DNA of 46,992 bases from an uncultured Gammaproteobacteria bacterium (GCA_937894085.1 CALCSG010000216.1:1-46992); one strand, 5' to 3'; shown: positions 8,588 to 17,057, counted from the first letter of the stretch. Notes: generated by a model from the sequence alone, not told the origin. Program-made: numbers and translations.

Positions 8588-8857
8588 ATGATGATGCAAA
8601 GATCACAGGTATTTTTACGCGATGACCAAAAAAACTCATTACGTACTATTTCCGCCAGGACTGGGCTGAAACAAAGCGACTTGATTCGTCGAGGCGTTGA
8701 CCTGATTATTGAGAAAGAACAACAGCAGGTTAAAAACTGGAAAAAAGCACTGATTCAAGCTCGAGGTATATGGAAAGACAGAGATGATCCAGGCTTTTCC
8801 CAGGCAGAAATTAGACGCGACCTGAAAAAACGGCACGAAACGTTATTCTCAGAATAA
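8588..8857 (+). CDS. vapB: VapB-type ribbon-helix-helix antitoxin
   Basis: 89 residues. The N-terminal part (MQRSQVFLRDDQKNSLRTIS, then TGLKQSDLIRRGVDLIIEKE) is a ribbon-helix-helix DNA-binding domain: a short beta strand with an alternating pattern, then two helices. The charged C-terminal tail would wrap the toxin. Three ATG codons in a row (8588, 8591, 8594) make the exact start uncertain; AGGAGG at 8568-8573 lies 14 bases before the first. Stop and next start overlap (TAATG), the usual coupling in toxin-antitoxin operons. Confidence 0.85.
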   Translation: MMMQRSQVFLRDDQKNSLRTISARTGLKQSDLIRRGVDLIIEKEQQQVKNWKKALIQARGIWKDRDDPGFSQAEIRRDLKKRHETLFSE

Positions 8858-9222
8858 TGCTGTTAGATACCTGTATTATTATAGACTACCTGCGTCAAAA
8901 ACCTGCAGCCGTTACCTATCTTGAGGGGCTGAATATAGTACCTGGCATTACCACGGCAACAGTTGCAGAATTATTTGCCGGAGTAAAAGGCAATAAAGAA
9001 AGGGAGATAATAGAAACTTTAGTAAGCTCTTTTGAAGTCTATGATCTCGATACGGGTATTGCAAAAGAGGCAGGTCTCATTTTACAAAAATACAAACCCT
9101 CCCATGGGCTAGACTTGATAGACTCTATAATAGCCGCAACGGCTTTGACTCACTCATTAGAACTAGCAACCCTGAACCTAAAGCATTTCCCAATGTTCCC
9201 TGGACTGAAACCACCCTACTAA
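8857..9222 (+). CDS. vapC: VapC-type PIN-domain ribonuclease toxin
   Basis: 121 residues forming a complete PIN domain. The acidic metal-binding residues of the family are in place: Asp4 in MLLDTCIIIDYL, Glu38 in TVAELFAG, and Asp86/Asp89 in GLDLIDSIIAATA, with the late TLNLKHF segment. VapC toxins cleave tRNA or rRNA; the target here is unknown. Overlaps the antitoxin stop by one base. In contrast to the neighbouring MazF-like module, both genes of this pair are intact. Confidence 0.88.
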   Translation: MLLDTCIIIDYLRQKPAAVTYLEGLNIVPGITTATVAELFAGVKGNKEREIIETLVSSFEVYDLDTGIAKEAGLILQKYKPSHGLDLIDSIIAATALTHSLELATLNLKHFPMFPGLKPPY

Positions 9223-9277
9223 ACAGACTCACTACTCCATCCATTAGGTCCGTGAACGGTATATCACTAAACTTTCA

Positions 9278-9508
9278 ACTTCTGAATTCTAACTTCTGAC
9301 TTCTGACTTCTGACTTCTGACTTCTGACTTCTGAATTCTGACTTCTGACTTCTGAATTCTGACTTCTGACTTCTGACTTCTGACTTACGACTTCTGACTT
9401 CTGACTTCTGACTTCTGACTTCTGACTTCTGACTTCTGACTTCTGACTTACGACTTCTGACTTACGACTTCTGACTTACGACTGCCGACTTATGACTTCC
9501 GACTTATC
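9278..9508 (+). repeat. 33-copy heptamer array (ACTTCTG type)
   Basis: 231 bp consisting of exactly 33 head-to-tail 7-bp units with no break in phase. ACTTCTG dominates (about 22 copies). Variants are AATTCTG/AATTCTA near the left, ACTTACG interspersed in the right half, and ACTGCCG, ACTTATG, ACTTCCG, ACTTATC at the right end. ACTTACG is the unit of the array at the window start. The array ends 18 bp before a TGTC/GACA palindrome upstream of pilA. Confidence 0.97.
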
Positions 9509-9526
9509 TTCCCAAACCGACACTAA

Positions 9527-9541
9527 TGTCAAAGTTTGACA
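9527..9541. promoter_or_regulatory. Putative PilR-binding palindrome upstream of pilA
   Basis: TGTCAAAGTTTGACA is a perfect 7-bp inverted repeat around one central base, with a further TTGACA at 9559-9564. PilR sites described in Pseudomonas contain TGTC-type cores located roughly 100 bp upstream of the sigma-54 promoter. This one lies about 120 bp before the -24 element. Confidence 0.6.
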
Positions 9542-9645
9542 AAATTGTTAAGCAAATATTGACAAAGTACATTTTTCACGCATGAAATTTCCCCGAAAAA
9601 AACTTAAACCATTGAATTATAAGGATTAACAATTTTTTGAAAATA

Positions 9646-9662
9646 TTGGCACGACATCTGCT
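9646..9662 (+). promoter_or_regulatory. Sigma-54 promoter of pilA
   Basis: TTGGCACGACATCTGCT matches the -24/-12 consensus YTGGCACGRNNNTTGCW at every defined base except one (C for the first T of TTGC), with the required 10 bp between GG and GC. The start of transcription would be near 9672, giving a leader of about 70 nt. Confidence 0.9.
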
Positions 9663-9740
9663 TTACTATTACCATGAATCGGCTGCTCCGCTTCAACAAG
9701 CTTAAGGCTTAATCAATTTTTTAAACGAGGAATGTATAAA

Positions 9741-10154
9741 ATGATGAAATTAAACAAACAACAATCTGGTTTTACACTGATCGAATTAATGATCGTTGTA
9801 GCAATTATCGGAATTTTAGCTGCAGTAGCACTGCCTGCTTACCAGGATTATACGGTTCGTGCTCGAGTTACTGAAGGTCTGTCACTGGCATCAGGTCTTA
9901 AAACGGTCGTAGCTGAGAATTATGCTAATGATCCAGACTCTGCAGCACTCTGCCTTGGAGCTAATACGGCTGTGGCTGGACATGTTGCATCTATTACCTG
10001 TGCTGCCGCTACAGGCGCTATTTTAGTAACTATGGACGCTGTAGCAAGAGACGTTACTATCACGCTAACACCTACATTTGTTGTAGGCGCACCAGTTGCA
10101 TGGACCTGTGTAGGCTCAGACAATACATTAGTACCTGCAGAGTGTCGCGCATAA
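9741..10154 (+). CDS. pilA: Type IV major pilin
   Basis: 137 residues with a short basic leader ([10 protein letters not shown]) cut by the prepilin peptidase before [20 protein letters not shown], the classic methylated-Phe N-terminus with Glu5. The C-terminal globular part holds four cysteines (in AALCLG, ITCAA, WTCVG and AECRA), the last two probably forming the D-loop disulfide. The start at 9741 is preferred to the ATG at 9732 because GAGGA (9727-9731) is then correctly spaced. It is transcribed from a sigma-54 promoter and followed by a strong terminator, so it is monocistronic and separate from pilBCD. Confidence 0.95.
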   Translation: MMKLNKQQSGFTLIELMIVVAIIGILAAVALPAYQDYTVRARVTEGLSLASGLKTVVAENYANDPDSAALCLGANTAVAGHVASITCAAATGAILVTMDAVARDVTITLTPTFVVGAPVAWTCVGSDNTLVPAECRA

Positions 10155-10185
10155 AAAGTAGCCCCACTTAAGTACCAATACTTTA

Positions 10186-10216
10186 GCCCTCTACAAAATT
10201 TGTAGAGGGCTTTTTT
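10186..10216 (+). terminator. Rho-independent terminator of pilA
   Basis: A 12-bp perfect inverted repeat (GCCCTCTACAAA / TTTGTAGAGGGC) around one base is followed at once by six Ts, 31 bases after the pilA stop codon. Confidence 0.93.
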
Positions 10217-10405
10217 ATTGTAATTCATATAAAAATATGTAATGAAAAAAATCAAGATATTAAAATGACATTTTATCTCATTCCCTGACAATTCAAATAC
10301 ATTCAAAATATTTTATCCATACAAAACCCCACAAAACATAAAAAACTATAATATACTCAAGCTTAAACAGGAATTATCTGAATATAAAATCAACTTTAAT
10401 ATGAC

Positions 10406-12121
10406 ATGACTACCGACCAATCAGCACCATTAACAGGATTAGCCCGTAAACTGGTTCAGGACCAGGTTTTATCGGAAGACGCAGCGCATGATGCCATTAA
10501 ACAGGCTAATGCAGAAAAAATATCATTTAATAGCTATCTTATTAAGAACGATATCGTTTCGTCCACCGTCATCGCGATGGCTTCTTCCCAGGAATTCGGC
10601 TTACCTGTTTTTGATTTAAGTTCATTAGACTCTGAACATGCAGCGATCACCCTGGTCAGTGAAAAACTAATCTCAAAACACCATGCGGCACCGCTTTTCA
10701 AACGCGGCAATCGTTTGTTTGTCGCTATATCCAATCCTACCAACATGCAGGCACTGGATGAATTCAAGTTCCATACCGGCTTATCCACTGAAGCCATACT
10801 GGTACAGGAAGACCAGCTGGATATCTTCATCACCAAAGCCTTGTCAGCGATGGATGACGATATGGATGACATGCTGCTGGATGATGATCTGGAAAATCTG
10901 GACATTGAAGCCGGTGAAGAACAGGAAACCGATGCACCCACGCAAAATGATGCCAATGATGCGCCTGTTGTAAAATACGTTAACAAAATATTAGTTGATG
11001 CAATTAATAAAGGGGCTTCTGATATTCATTTTGAACCTTATGAGAAGCGCTACAGAGTTCGTTACCGGGTGGATGGCATTCTGGCAGAAGTAGCCTCTCC
11101 GCCTATCAGCATCGCAGCAAAACTGACTGCCCGGGTAAAAGTTATGTCTCGTATGGACATAGCTGAACGGCGGGTTCCCCAGGATGGCCGTATTAAATTA
11201 AAATTATCCAAAAAGCGGGCCATCGACTTTCGTGTGAACTCCTGCCCGACATTATTTGGTGAAAAAATTGTATTACGTATCCTGGATGCTTCCAGTGCAA
11301 AGCTGGGAATAGATGCACTGGGTTACGAACCTGAACAAAAAGAAAGATACATGGATGCTCTTGCCAACCCGTATGGCATGATCCTGGTCACCGGCCCGAC
11401 TGGTAGTGGTAAAACAGTATCACTATATACAGGATTGAATATTCTTAACGTACCAGAAACCAATATTTCGACAGCAGAAGACCCGGTTGAAATCAACCTG
11501 GAAGGTATCAACCAGGTTAATGTTAATACCAAAGTCGGTTTAACTTTTGCCGAAGCCCTACGTGCCTTTTTACGTCAGGACCCGGATATAGTCATGGTCG
11601 GTGAAATACGTGACCTGGAAACCGCAGAAATTGCGATTAAGGCTGCTCAAACCGGTCATCTGGTGCTTTCAACATTACACACCAATGATGCCCCACAAAC
11701 CCTGACACGTCTGATGAATATGGGGGTACCTCCCTTTAATATCGCCACTTCAGTGTCTTTGATAATTGCCCAGCGTCTGGGTAGGCGATTATGTAAAAAC
11801 TGTAAAACAACAATTGATTTACCGGATGAAGTATTACTGGAAGAAGGTTTCACTCAACAGGATCTGGATGAAGGTTTTACTGTCTACAAGCCAGTGGGAT
11901 GTGATCAATGTACCGATGGTTATAAAGGACGGGTAGGTATTTACCAGGTCATGACTATATCTGAAGAAATGACACGCCTGATCATGAACGGAGCTAACTC
12001 CATTGACCTCGCGGACCAGGCTCAAAAAGAAGGCATAGATGATTTGCGTCGTTCAGCATTGAAAAAAATTAAACAGGGTATAATCGGACTGGAAGAAGCA
12101 AACCGGATCACCAAGGATTAA
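10406..12121 (+). CDS. pilB: Type IV pilus assembly ATPase PilB
   Basis: 571 residues, the usual size. An N-terminal MshEN-like domain (about 1-150) precedes an acidic linker (about 155-175) and the GspE/PilB ATPase: Walker A GPTGSGKT at about 330-337, Walker B LRQDPDIVMVGEIRD, His box GHLVLSTLHTNDAP, and a zinc tetracysteine (CKNCK and CDQC). It powers pilin polymerisation from the cytoplasmic side of the inner membrane. The ribosome site is not obvious, so the start is moderately sure. First gene of pilB-pilC-pilD-coaE. Confidence 0.95.
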   Translation: MTTDQSAPLTGLARKLVQDQVLSEDAAHDAIKQANAEKISFNSYLIKNDIVSSTVIAMASSQEFGLPVFDLSSLDSEHAAITLVSEKLISKHHAAPLFKRGNRLFVAISNPTNMQALDEFKFHTGLSTEAILVQEDQLDIFITKALSAMDDDMDDMLLDDDLENLDIEAGEEQETDAPTQNDANDAPVVKYVNKILVDAINKGASDIHFEPYEKRYRVRYRVDGILAEVASPPISIAAKLTARVKVMSRMDIAERRVPQDGRIKLKLSKKRAIDFRVNSCPTLFGEKIVLRILDASSAKLGIDALGYEPEQKERYMDALANPYGMILVTGPTGSGKTVSLYTGLNILNVPETNISTAEDPVEINLEGINQVNVNTKVGLTFAEALRAFLRQDPDIVMVGEIRDLETAEIAIKAAQTGHLVLSTLHTNDAPQTLTRLMNMGVPPFNIATSVSLIIAQRLGRRLCKNCKTTIDLPDEVLLEEGFTQQDLDEGFTVYKPVGCDQCTDGYKGRVGIYQVMTISEEMTRLIMNGANSIDLADQAQKEGIDDLRRSALKKIKQGIIGLEEANRITKD

Positions 12122-12127
12122 CATCAT

Positions 12128-13345
12128 ATGGCTAAGAAACCAGTAGAAAAAATTAAATTCACCTATCAGGGTACCGACCGCAAAGGTAAAAAGGTAAAAG
12201 GTGAAATTTTTGCCTTTAACGATGCCCTCGCCAAGGGAGAGCTTCGTAAACAGGGCATTAATCCGCTTAGAGTGAAAAAAAAGCCGCAACCTCTTTTTGG
12301 CGGTAAGTCTAAAATAACACCTTCAGACATAGCAATATTCAGTCGACAGATGGCCACTATGATGAAATCAGGTGTTCCACTGGTCCAGTCCTTCGATATC
12401 ATCGGTACTGGTCATGAGAACCAGGCCATGCAGAAAATGATTCTCGCCATTAAGGCTGATGTCGAAGGTGGTTCTACTTTTGCCGATGCATTAAAAAAAT
12501 TCCCGTTGTATTTCGATGATTTATTCGTCAATTTAATTAATGCCGGCGAACAATCCGGTGCGCTGGAAACCATGCTTGATAAGTTAGCCACTTACAAGGA
12601 GAAAACAGAAGCACTGAAGGCTAAAGTCAAAAAAGCCATGACTTATCCGATATCAGTGTTGGTCATAGCCTTTGTGGTAACAGCCGTATTGTTAATTTTT
12701 GTGGTTCCTCAGTTTCAGGAAGTTTTCTCAAGCTTCGGAGCGGCACTACCTGCCCCTACTTTATTTGTCATTGCCTTATCTGAAGGCATGCAATCTTCCT
12801 GGTGGATGTTTATATTAGCTATTGGTTTTTTTGCCTGGGGTTATAAACATATGCATGCCAAATCAGCCGAATTTCGCAAACGGGTTGATCAACTCACCCT
12901 CAGGTTACCTATTATCGGTCTTATCTCGACAAAATCAGCTATCGCCAGATTTGCCAGAACTCTGGAAACTATGTCAGTCGCTGGCGTACCGCTGGTTGAA
13001 GCGATGGATTCTGTAGCTGGCGCGACCGGCAATATTTTATATCAGGAAGCAACTCTCGATATCAGAAATGAAATTTCCGGTGGTACCAATTTACAGACAG
13101 CTATGAAGTCAACCGGGCTATTTCCTAACATGGTTATCCAGATGGTTTCAATTGGTGAGGAGTCGGGGTCGCTGGATGCCATGTTAAGCAAGGTAGCTGA
13201 CTTTTACGAAGCAGAAGTCGACAACCTTGTAGACAACCTGTCCACATTAATGGAGCCTATTATCATGTCGGTTCTTGGTGTTCTGGTTGGTGGATTGATC
13301 GTCGCCATGTACCTGCCAATCTTCCAGTTAGGCTCAGTTGTTTAA
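12128..13345 (+). CDS. pilC: Type IV pilus inner-membrane platform protein PilC
   Basis: 405 residues, matching the family length. Two repeated GspF-type cytoplasmic domains are visible (IAIFSRQMATMMKSGVPLVQ and IARFARTLETMSVAGVPLVE) together with three membrane segments, near residues 170-195, 215-235 and the C-terminus. It forms the platform that couples PilB to pilus growth. It begins 6 bp after pilB. Confidence 0.95.
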   Translation: MAKKPVEKIKFTYQGTDRKGKKVKGEIFAFNDALAKGELRKQGINPLRVKKKPQPLFGGKSKITPSDIAIFSRQMATMMKSGVPLVQSFDIIGTGHENQAMQKMILAIKADVEGGSTFADALKKFPLYFDDLFVNLINAGEQSGALETMLDKLATYKEKTEALKAKVKKAMTYPISVLVIAFVVTAVLLIFVVPQFQEVFSSFGAALPAPTLFVIALSEGMQSSWWMFILAIGFFAWGYKHMHAKSAEFRKRVDQLTLRLPIIGLISTKSAIARFARTLETMSVAGVPLVEAMDSVAGATGNILYQEATLDIRNEISGGTNLQTAMKSTGLFPNMVIQMVSIGEESGSLDAMLSKVADFYEAEVDNLVDNLSTLMEPIIMSVLGVLVGGLIVAMYLPIFQLGSVV

Positions 13346-13353
13346 AGATTCAC

Positions 13354-14223
13354 GTGATAACTCAAACTATTTCTTTTTTTGAACAGAATATCTGGTTTTT
13401 TTACAGTTATATTACCTTCATAGGATTACTGGTAGGCAGCTTCCTGAATGTTGTCATTTATCGACTGCCTATCATGATGCAACGTGAATGGCGTAGTGAT
13501 TGTCTGGAATTTTTAAAGCAGCCCTCAGAATCCAAGGACGAACCTTTAAATCTGTTACTGCCACGCTCACGTTGTGGCGAATGCGGGCACAAAATAACGG
13601 CTCTGGAGAACATTCCAATAATCAGCTACCTTGTATTAAGGGGAAAGTGTTCATCCTGCCATACGCCTATTTCAATCCAGTACCCTCTGGTTGAACTTTT
13701 TACCGGCTTTATTTCATTTTTCGTGGCCTGGCATTTTGGTGTTAGTTTGCAGACCTTGATGGTATTGATATTTAGCTGGAGTTTAATTGCTGCCAGCGGC
13801 ATCGATGTGAGTCACAAATTATTACCCGATAGTATCACCCTGCCCTTGCTTTGGCTGGGTATCCTGCTCGCTTATTTCAATGTTTTTATCGACCTGGAGT
13901 CCAGTGTTATCGGTGCCATGGCTGGATACATGAGCCTGTGGTCCGTTTATATTATTTTTAAAATCATTACCGGTAAGGAAGGTATGGGACATGGAGATTT
14001 TAAACTACTGGCCGTGCTAGGCGCCTGGATGGGCTGGAAGATACTCTTTGTTATTATACTAACCTCTTCACTGGTCGGTGCCACGGTCGGTATTACTATG
14101 ATTCTATTGAAAAAAACTTCTCGAGCTACGCAAATTCCTTTTGGACCCTACCTGGCTGCCGCTGGCTGGATTAGTCTATTTTATGGTGACCAGCTTAACC
14201 GCTTTTATTTCTCCTTTCTTTAA
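13354..14223 (+). CDS. pilD: Prepilin leader peptidase / N-methyltransferase PilD
   Basis: 289 residues with a GTG start 8 bp after pilC. A pair of CxxC motifs (RCGECGHKI and GKCSSCHTP) forms the zinc loop of the N-terminal methyltransferase domain, and the two catalytic aspartates are in DVSHKLLPD and GMGHGDFKLL. Multiple membrane segments fit the inner-membrane aspartyl protease. It removes the PilA leader and methylates Phe1. Its stop codon overlaps the coaE start (TAATG). Confidence 0.95.
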   Translation: MITQTISFFEQNIWFFYSYITFIGLLVGSFLNVVIYRLPIMMQREWRSDCLEFLKQPSESKDEPLNLLLPRSRCGECGHKITALENIPIISYLVLRGKCSSCHTPISIQYPLVELFTGFISFFVAWHFGVSLQTLMVLIFSWSLIAASGIDVSHKLLPDSITLPLLWLGILLAYFNVFIDLESSVIGAMAGYMSLWSVYIIFKIITGKEGMGHGDFKLLAVLGAWMGWKILFVIILTSSLVGATVGITMILLKKTSRATQIPFGPYLAAAGWISLFYGDQLNRFYFSFL

Positions 14224-14825
14224 TGTTCAGGGTTGGTCTCACAGGCGGCATTGCATCAGGAAAATCTACCATCAGCCGACTATTCTCAGATCTGGGAATC
14301 ACGGTTATTGATACTGATATCATCAGTCACCAGCTTATGCAGATAAATCAAGCCGCCTATATCCAGGCTAAACAGCATTTTGGAATTGATATTCTGAATG
14401 AAGATGGCAGCATCCAACGCTCAATATTACGCCAGATTATTTTTGACCAACCGCAACAGAAAGAATGGCTGGAAAAAATGATCCACCCGTTGATCCGACA
14501 AGAAACCGTGGAACAGATTAACAATGTCGCAAGTGGAGATTATGTTTTGATTGTCGTTCCTCTAATGTTTGAAACGGGGTTCAATCAATTAGTCGACCAC
14601 GTAATTGCCATAGATTGTCCTGCTGAAACTCAGCTCAAACGTCTGCTAGAAAGAGACAAAATCGACAGCCAATTGTCGCAGAAAATGATTGCTGCTCAAA
14701 TGGATAATCAATCTAGATTATCAAAGGCCGATAGTATCTTGCAAAACTCTGATAACCGAAACCGCAGGCAGGATGTTCTACAGATTCACCTTAAATTAAT
14801 TAAACTAGCACAGCATTCAACTTAA
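14223..14825 (+). CDS. coaE: Dephospho-CoA kinase
   Basis: 200 residues with the P-loop GLTGGIASGKST at the N-terminus and the conserved DTDIISHQL and VVPLMFETG segments; the last step of coenzyme A synthesis. It overlaps pilD by one base. The pilD-coaE pairing is common in gammaproteobacteria and reflects shared transcription, not function. yacG, often the next gene, is absent; a 223-bp MITE begins 12 bp after the stop. Confidence 0.96.
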   Translation: MFRVGLTGGIASGKSTISRLFSDLGITVIDTDIISHQLMQINQAAYIQAKQHFGIDILNEDGSIQRSILRQIIFDQPQQKEWLEKMIHPLIRQETVEQINNVASGDYVLIVVPLMFETGFNQLVDHVIAIDCPAETQLKRLLERDKIDSQLSQKMIAAQMDNQSRLSKADSILQNSDNRNRRQDVLQIHLKLIKLAQHST

Positions 14826-14836
14826 AATTACCTGAA

Positions 14837-15059
14837 ATGGCTCTGTATGAAAATCATGTAAAACTACTCTATACCGAAACTACTGTCATTCCGGCATGCT
14901 TTAAGCCGGAATCCATTACAGATATGGCACTTTTTAAAGCTTTAGCTTCGCTATTAATGGATTTCATCCTTAGATCTGTTAACGGTGCGTCCATGCACCA
15001 CTACTCCCGCTAAAGGCATGCGGGAATGACGACATTACATGATTTTCATACAGAGCCAT
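14837..15059. mobile_element. MITE-like non-coding element with target duplication
   Basis: A 223-bp element bounded by perfect 25-bp terminal inverted repeats (14837-14861 and 15035-15059). It is flanked by a direct repeat ATTACCTGA (14827-14835 and 15060-15068), with one intervening base on the left, consistent with a 9-10 bp target duplication. Inside are two further hairpins, ATTCCGGC/GCCGGAAT at 14888-14912 and TCCCGC/GCGGGA at 15005-15025. These belong to the same sequence family in opposite orientation, making nested inverted repeats. There is no transposase, so mobilisation would be in trans. Confidence 0.88.
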
Positions 15060-15278
15060 ATTACCTGATTACTCCGTATACTCAACCTGAAGCAACCTTT
15101 CTTTGCGTTCTTGGCGCCTTAGCGAGAGTAAAGCTTCAAAATGATTAATAACTGAATCGCAGGAGAAATCAGGCAAAATTAACCCATCTATACCACAGGA
15201 TCTACTTTTTAAGAGATATCTGGGTGTTTTTTTTATTGATCAGTTATAATTCGAATAATTCCCCACATTCAACGAAGC
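15060..15278. other. Spacer between MITE and zapD
   Basis: 219 bp without a gene. It contains a lone CTTTGCGTTCTTGGCG-type repeat remnant near 15100 and, at 15181-15234, an ACCCA...TGGGT arm pair followed by eight Ts, a possible terminator for coaE. The zapD promoter must lie in the last 50 bp (TATAAT near 15245), but no -35 element is evident. Confidence 0.4.
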
Positions 15279-16055
15279 ATGACGAATAATACCTTTATCT
15301 TTGAACAACCTTTGAATGAAAGAATTCGTGTCTTTCTACGTATCGAAGCATTGATAGAACGTTTGAATTTTTTCATCCAGCAAAATAATGACCACTCCAG
15401 CTATCATGCATTATTAACGGTTTTAGAATTGACCGCATTAGTTGAACGTGGCGATATCAAACAGGAAACCATCAAGGAACTTGAACGTCAGCATAAAGTT
15501 TTAAAAGCTTTAATTTCACATCAAAACGTCGATAAAACAAGGCTCGAACTGACATTAAGCAAAATTAAACACGCCCTGAGCAATATGCATGCAATGGATG
15601 GCAGAATGGGGGAACACCTGAAAAAAGTAGATTTTCTGCTGGCCATCAAACAACGAGCCTCTATCCCCGGCGGCAGCTGTGATTTTGATATACCTCAATT
15701 GCGTTACTGGTTAAATTTAAATTATGAAAACCGGGTAAAAGATATTAAACGATGGGCAAATCCTTACTATCAACTTAACGATGTGATCGATTTGATATTA
15801 AGCCTTATTCGAGACAGTGCTCTGGCTGAAAAAGTAGTTGCTAAGAATGGTTTTTTTCAAAATACTCTGGATACTTCTCTGTCTAATCAGATGTTGCGTA
15901 TAGAGCTAAACTGCCAGGGCAATATTTTCCCGGAGATAAGTGCTGGAAAGCATCGTTACAGTATCCGCATATTACAGGCACAGGAAACTGCTGATCAGCT
16001 ACCGGTTCAATTAAAACAGGATATCGAGTTCAAATTATTTCTCTGCGCTCTGTAG
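15279..16055 (+). CDS. zapD: Cell division protein ZapD
   Basis: 258 residues matching the ZapD (DUF1342) family, an almost all-helical protein that cross-links FtsZ filaments at the division ring. The N-terminus FEQPLNERIRVFLRIEAL is diagnostic, as are PGGSCDFDIPQLRYWLN and the C-terminal NQMLRIELN block. It is slightly longer than the usual ~250 residues. In many relatives it sits with coaE and yacG; here coaE is upstream but a mobile element intervenes. Converges on the mutT/thiE gene with an 18-bp gap. Confidence 0.93.
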   Translation: MTNNTFIFEQPLNERIRVFLRIEALIERLNFFIQQNNDHSSYHALLTVLELTALVERGDIKQETIKELERQHKVLKALISHQNVDKTRLELTLSKIKHALSNMHAMDGRMGEHLKKVDFLLAIKQRASIPGGSCDFDIPQLRYWLNLNYENRVKDIKRWANPYYQLNDVIDLILSLIRDSALAEKVVAKNGFFQNTLDTSLSNQMLRIELNCQGNIFPEISAGKHRYSIRILQAQETADQLPVQLKQDIEFKLFLCAL

Positions 16056-16073
16056 GTAGCAGTAGCAACATAA

Positions 16074-17057
16074 TTATTGACTCCAGAAATCAGTACTACC
16101 AGCCACACCTATCGCACCCTGATACCTCGCAACGGATAAATCTTTGCGGTCAATATTTCCTTCAGCAAAGACAGGAATCCGGGTTTGTAAAGCTACATTT
16201 TTAAAACGATGCCAATCCCGGGTGATTTTTTGCGGATCTTCGATTGATTCACATGAGGTTGATAACAGGATAAAATTACAATTCGTTTCCTCAGCTAATT
16301 CTAGCTCTTTACTATCCCGGCAGCCAACCGACAAAAAACTGGATTCGTCAAAAGACAAATTGGTTAGTTTTTTGATCGAGCAAGCATCAATATGTCTTCT
16401 GTCAAAGGATTCAAACTGTTTTGACTGCAAACTGTTCAAATCAGCGCGAGTTATTATTAATTCAGCGTTTGTAGAGTCACAGATTTCTTTTAATTTGGTA
16501 GCGACATCCAGATAACGTTTATTGTCGAGATAATGAGAGCGAAACAATACCAGTGGATATATATGCATTTGCATCATTTTTTGAAAATGCTGTAACGAAC
16601 TATCAACTATCAATGAAGTTAATTCCGGGGTAATTAACAGCTCTGAAGGTAGCATCAGGGCCTGTAATACAGGTAAATCGGCCTCCGGGAACGGATACTC
16701 TGAAAGCTCTTCCAGATCAAGCCACTTTGACAGCTGACCCTCACGACCATGAGCCCGTCCACTGTAATCTTTCACTTCCCACACATCCAGAAAGATATTT
16801 TTATCCCTGTACTGATGAGTTAACGAATGGAATGGCAGTGCTGACAATACCCGGATACCGGTTTCTTCTTCAAGCTCTCGTTGTAGCGCATGAAACCGGC
16901 TTTCACCCTTTTCCAGCTTGCCACCGGGAAATTCCCATAAATCTTCAAGGTGCTGCCCTTTTTGACGCTGGGTGAAAAATAACTTTGATGGATTCCTGGG
17001 ATGGCGGATTATCCCTGCGACGACATGAATAGTTTTATTAACTTCTGTATTCGGCAT
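16074..17057 (-). CDS. mutT: Nudix hydrolase (MutT) fused to a ThiE-like domain
   Basis: 327 residues in two parts. Residues 1-135 are a Nudix hydrolase with a full Nudix box (GGKLEKGES, then RELEEETGI), expected to remove oxidised nucleotides such as 8-oxo-dGTP. Residues 150-327 resemble the thiamine-phosphate synthase barrel but are divergent: FLSVGCRDSKELELA, NCNFILLST and VFAEGNIDRKDL are recognisable while typical phosphate-site motifs are weak, so enzymatic activity is doubtful. This fusion is common beside argJ and secA in gammaproteobacteria. The start overlaps the argJ end by 20 bp. Confidence 0.9.
   Translation of the reverse strand: MPNTEVNKTIHVVAGIIRHPRNPSKLFFTQRQKGQHLEDLWEFPGGKLEKGESRFHALQRELEEETGIRVLSALPFHSLTHQYRDKNIFLDVWEVKDYSGRAHGREGQLSKWLDLEELSEYPFPEADLPVLQALMLPSELLITPELTSLIVDSSLQHFQKMMQMHIYPLVLFRSHYLDNKRYLDVATKLKEICDSTNAELIITRADLNSLQSKQFESFDRRHIDACSIKKLTNLSFDESSFLSVGCRDSKELELAEETNCNFILLSTSCESIEDPQKITRDWHRFKNVALQTRIPVFAEGNIDRKDLSVARYQGAIGVAGSTDFWSQ

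Noticed and set aside
9278-9508. CRISPR array
   Set aside because: Units are 7 bp and adjacent with no spacers; there are no cas genes in the window.
10534-10986. 150-residue minus-strand frame inside pilB
   Set aside because: Ser-rich antisense of the pilB acidic linker, with no ribosome site; a typical shadow frame.
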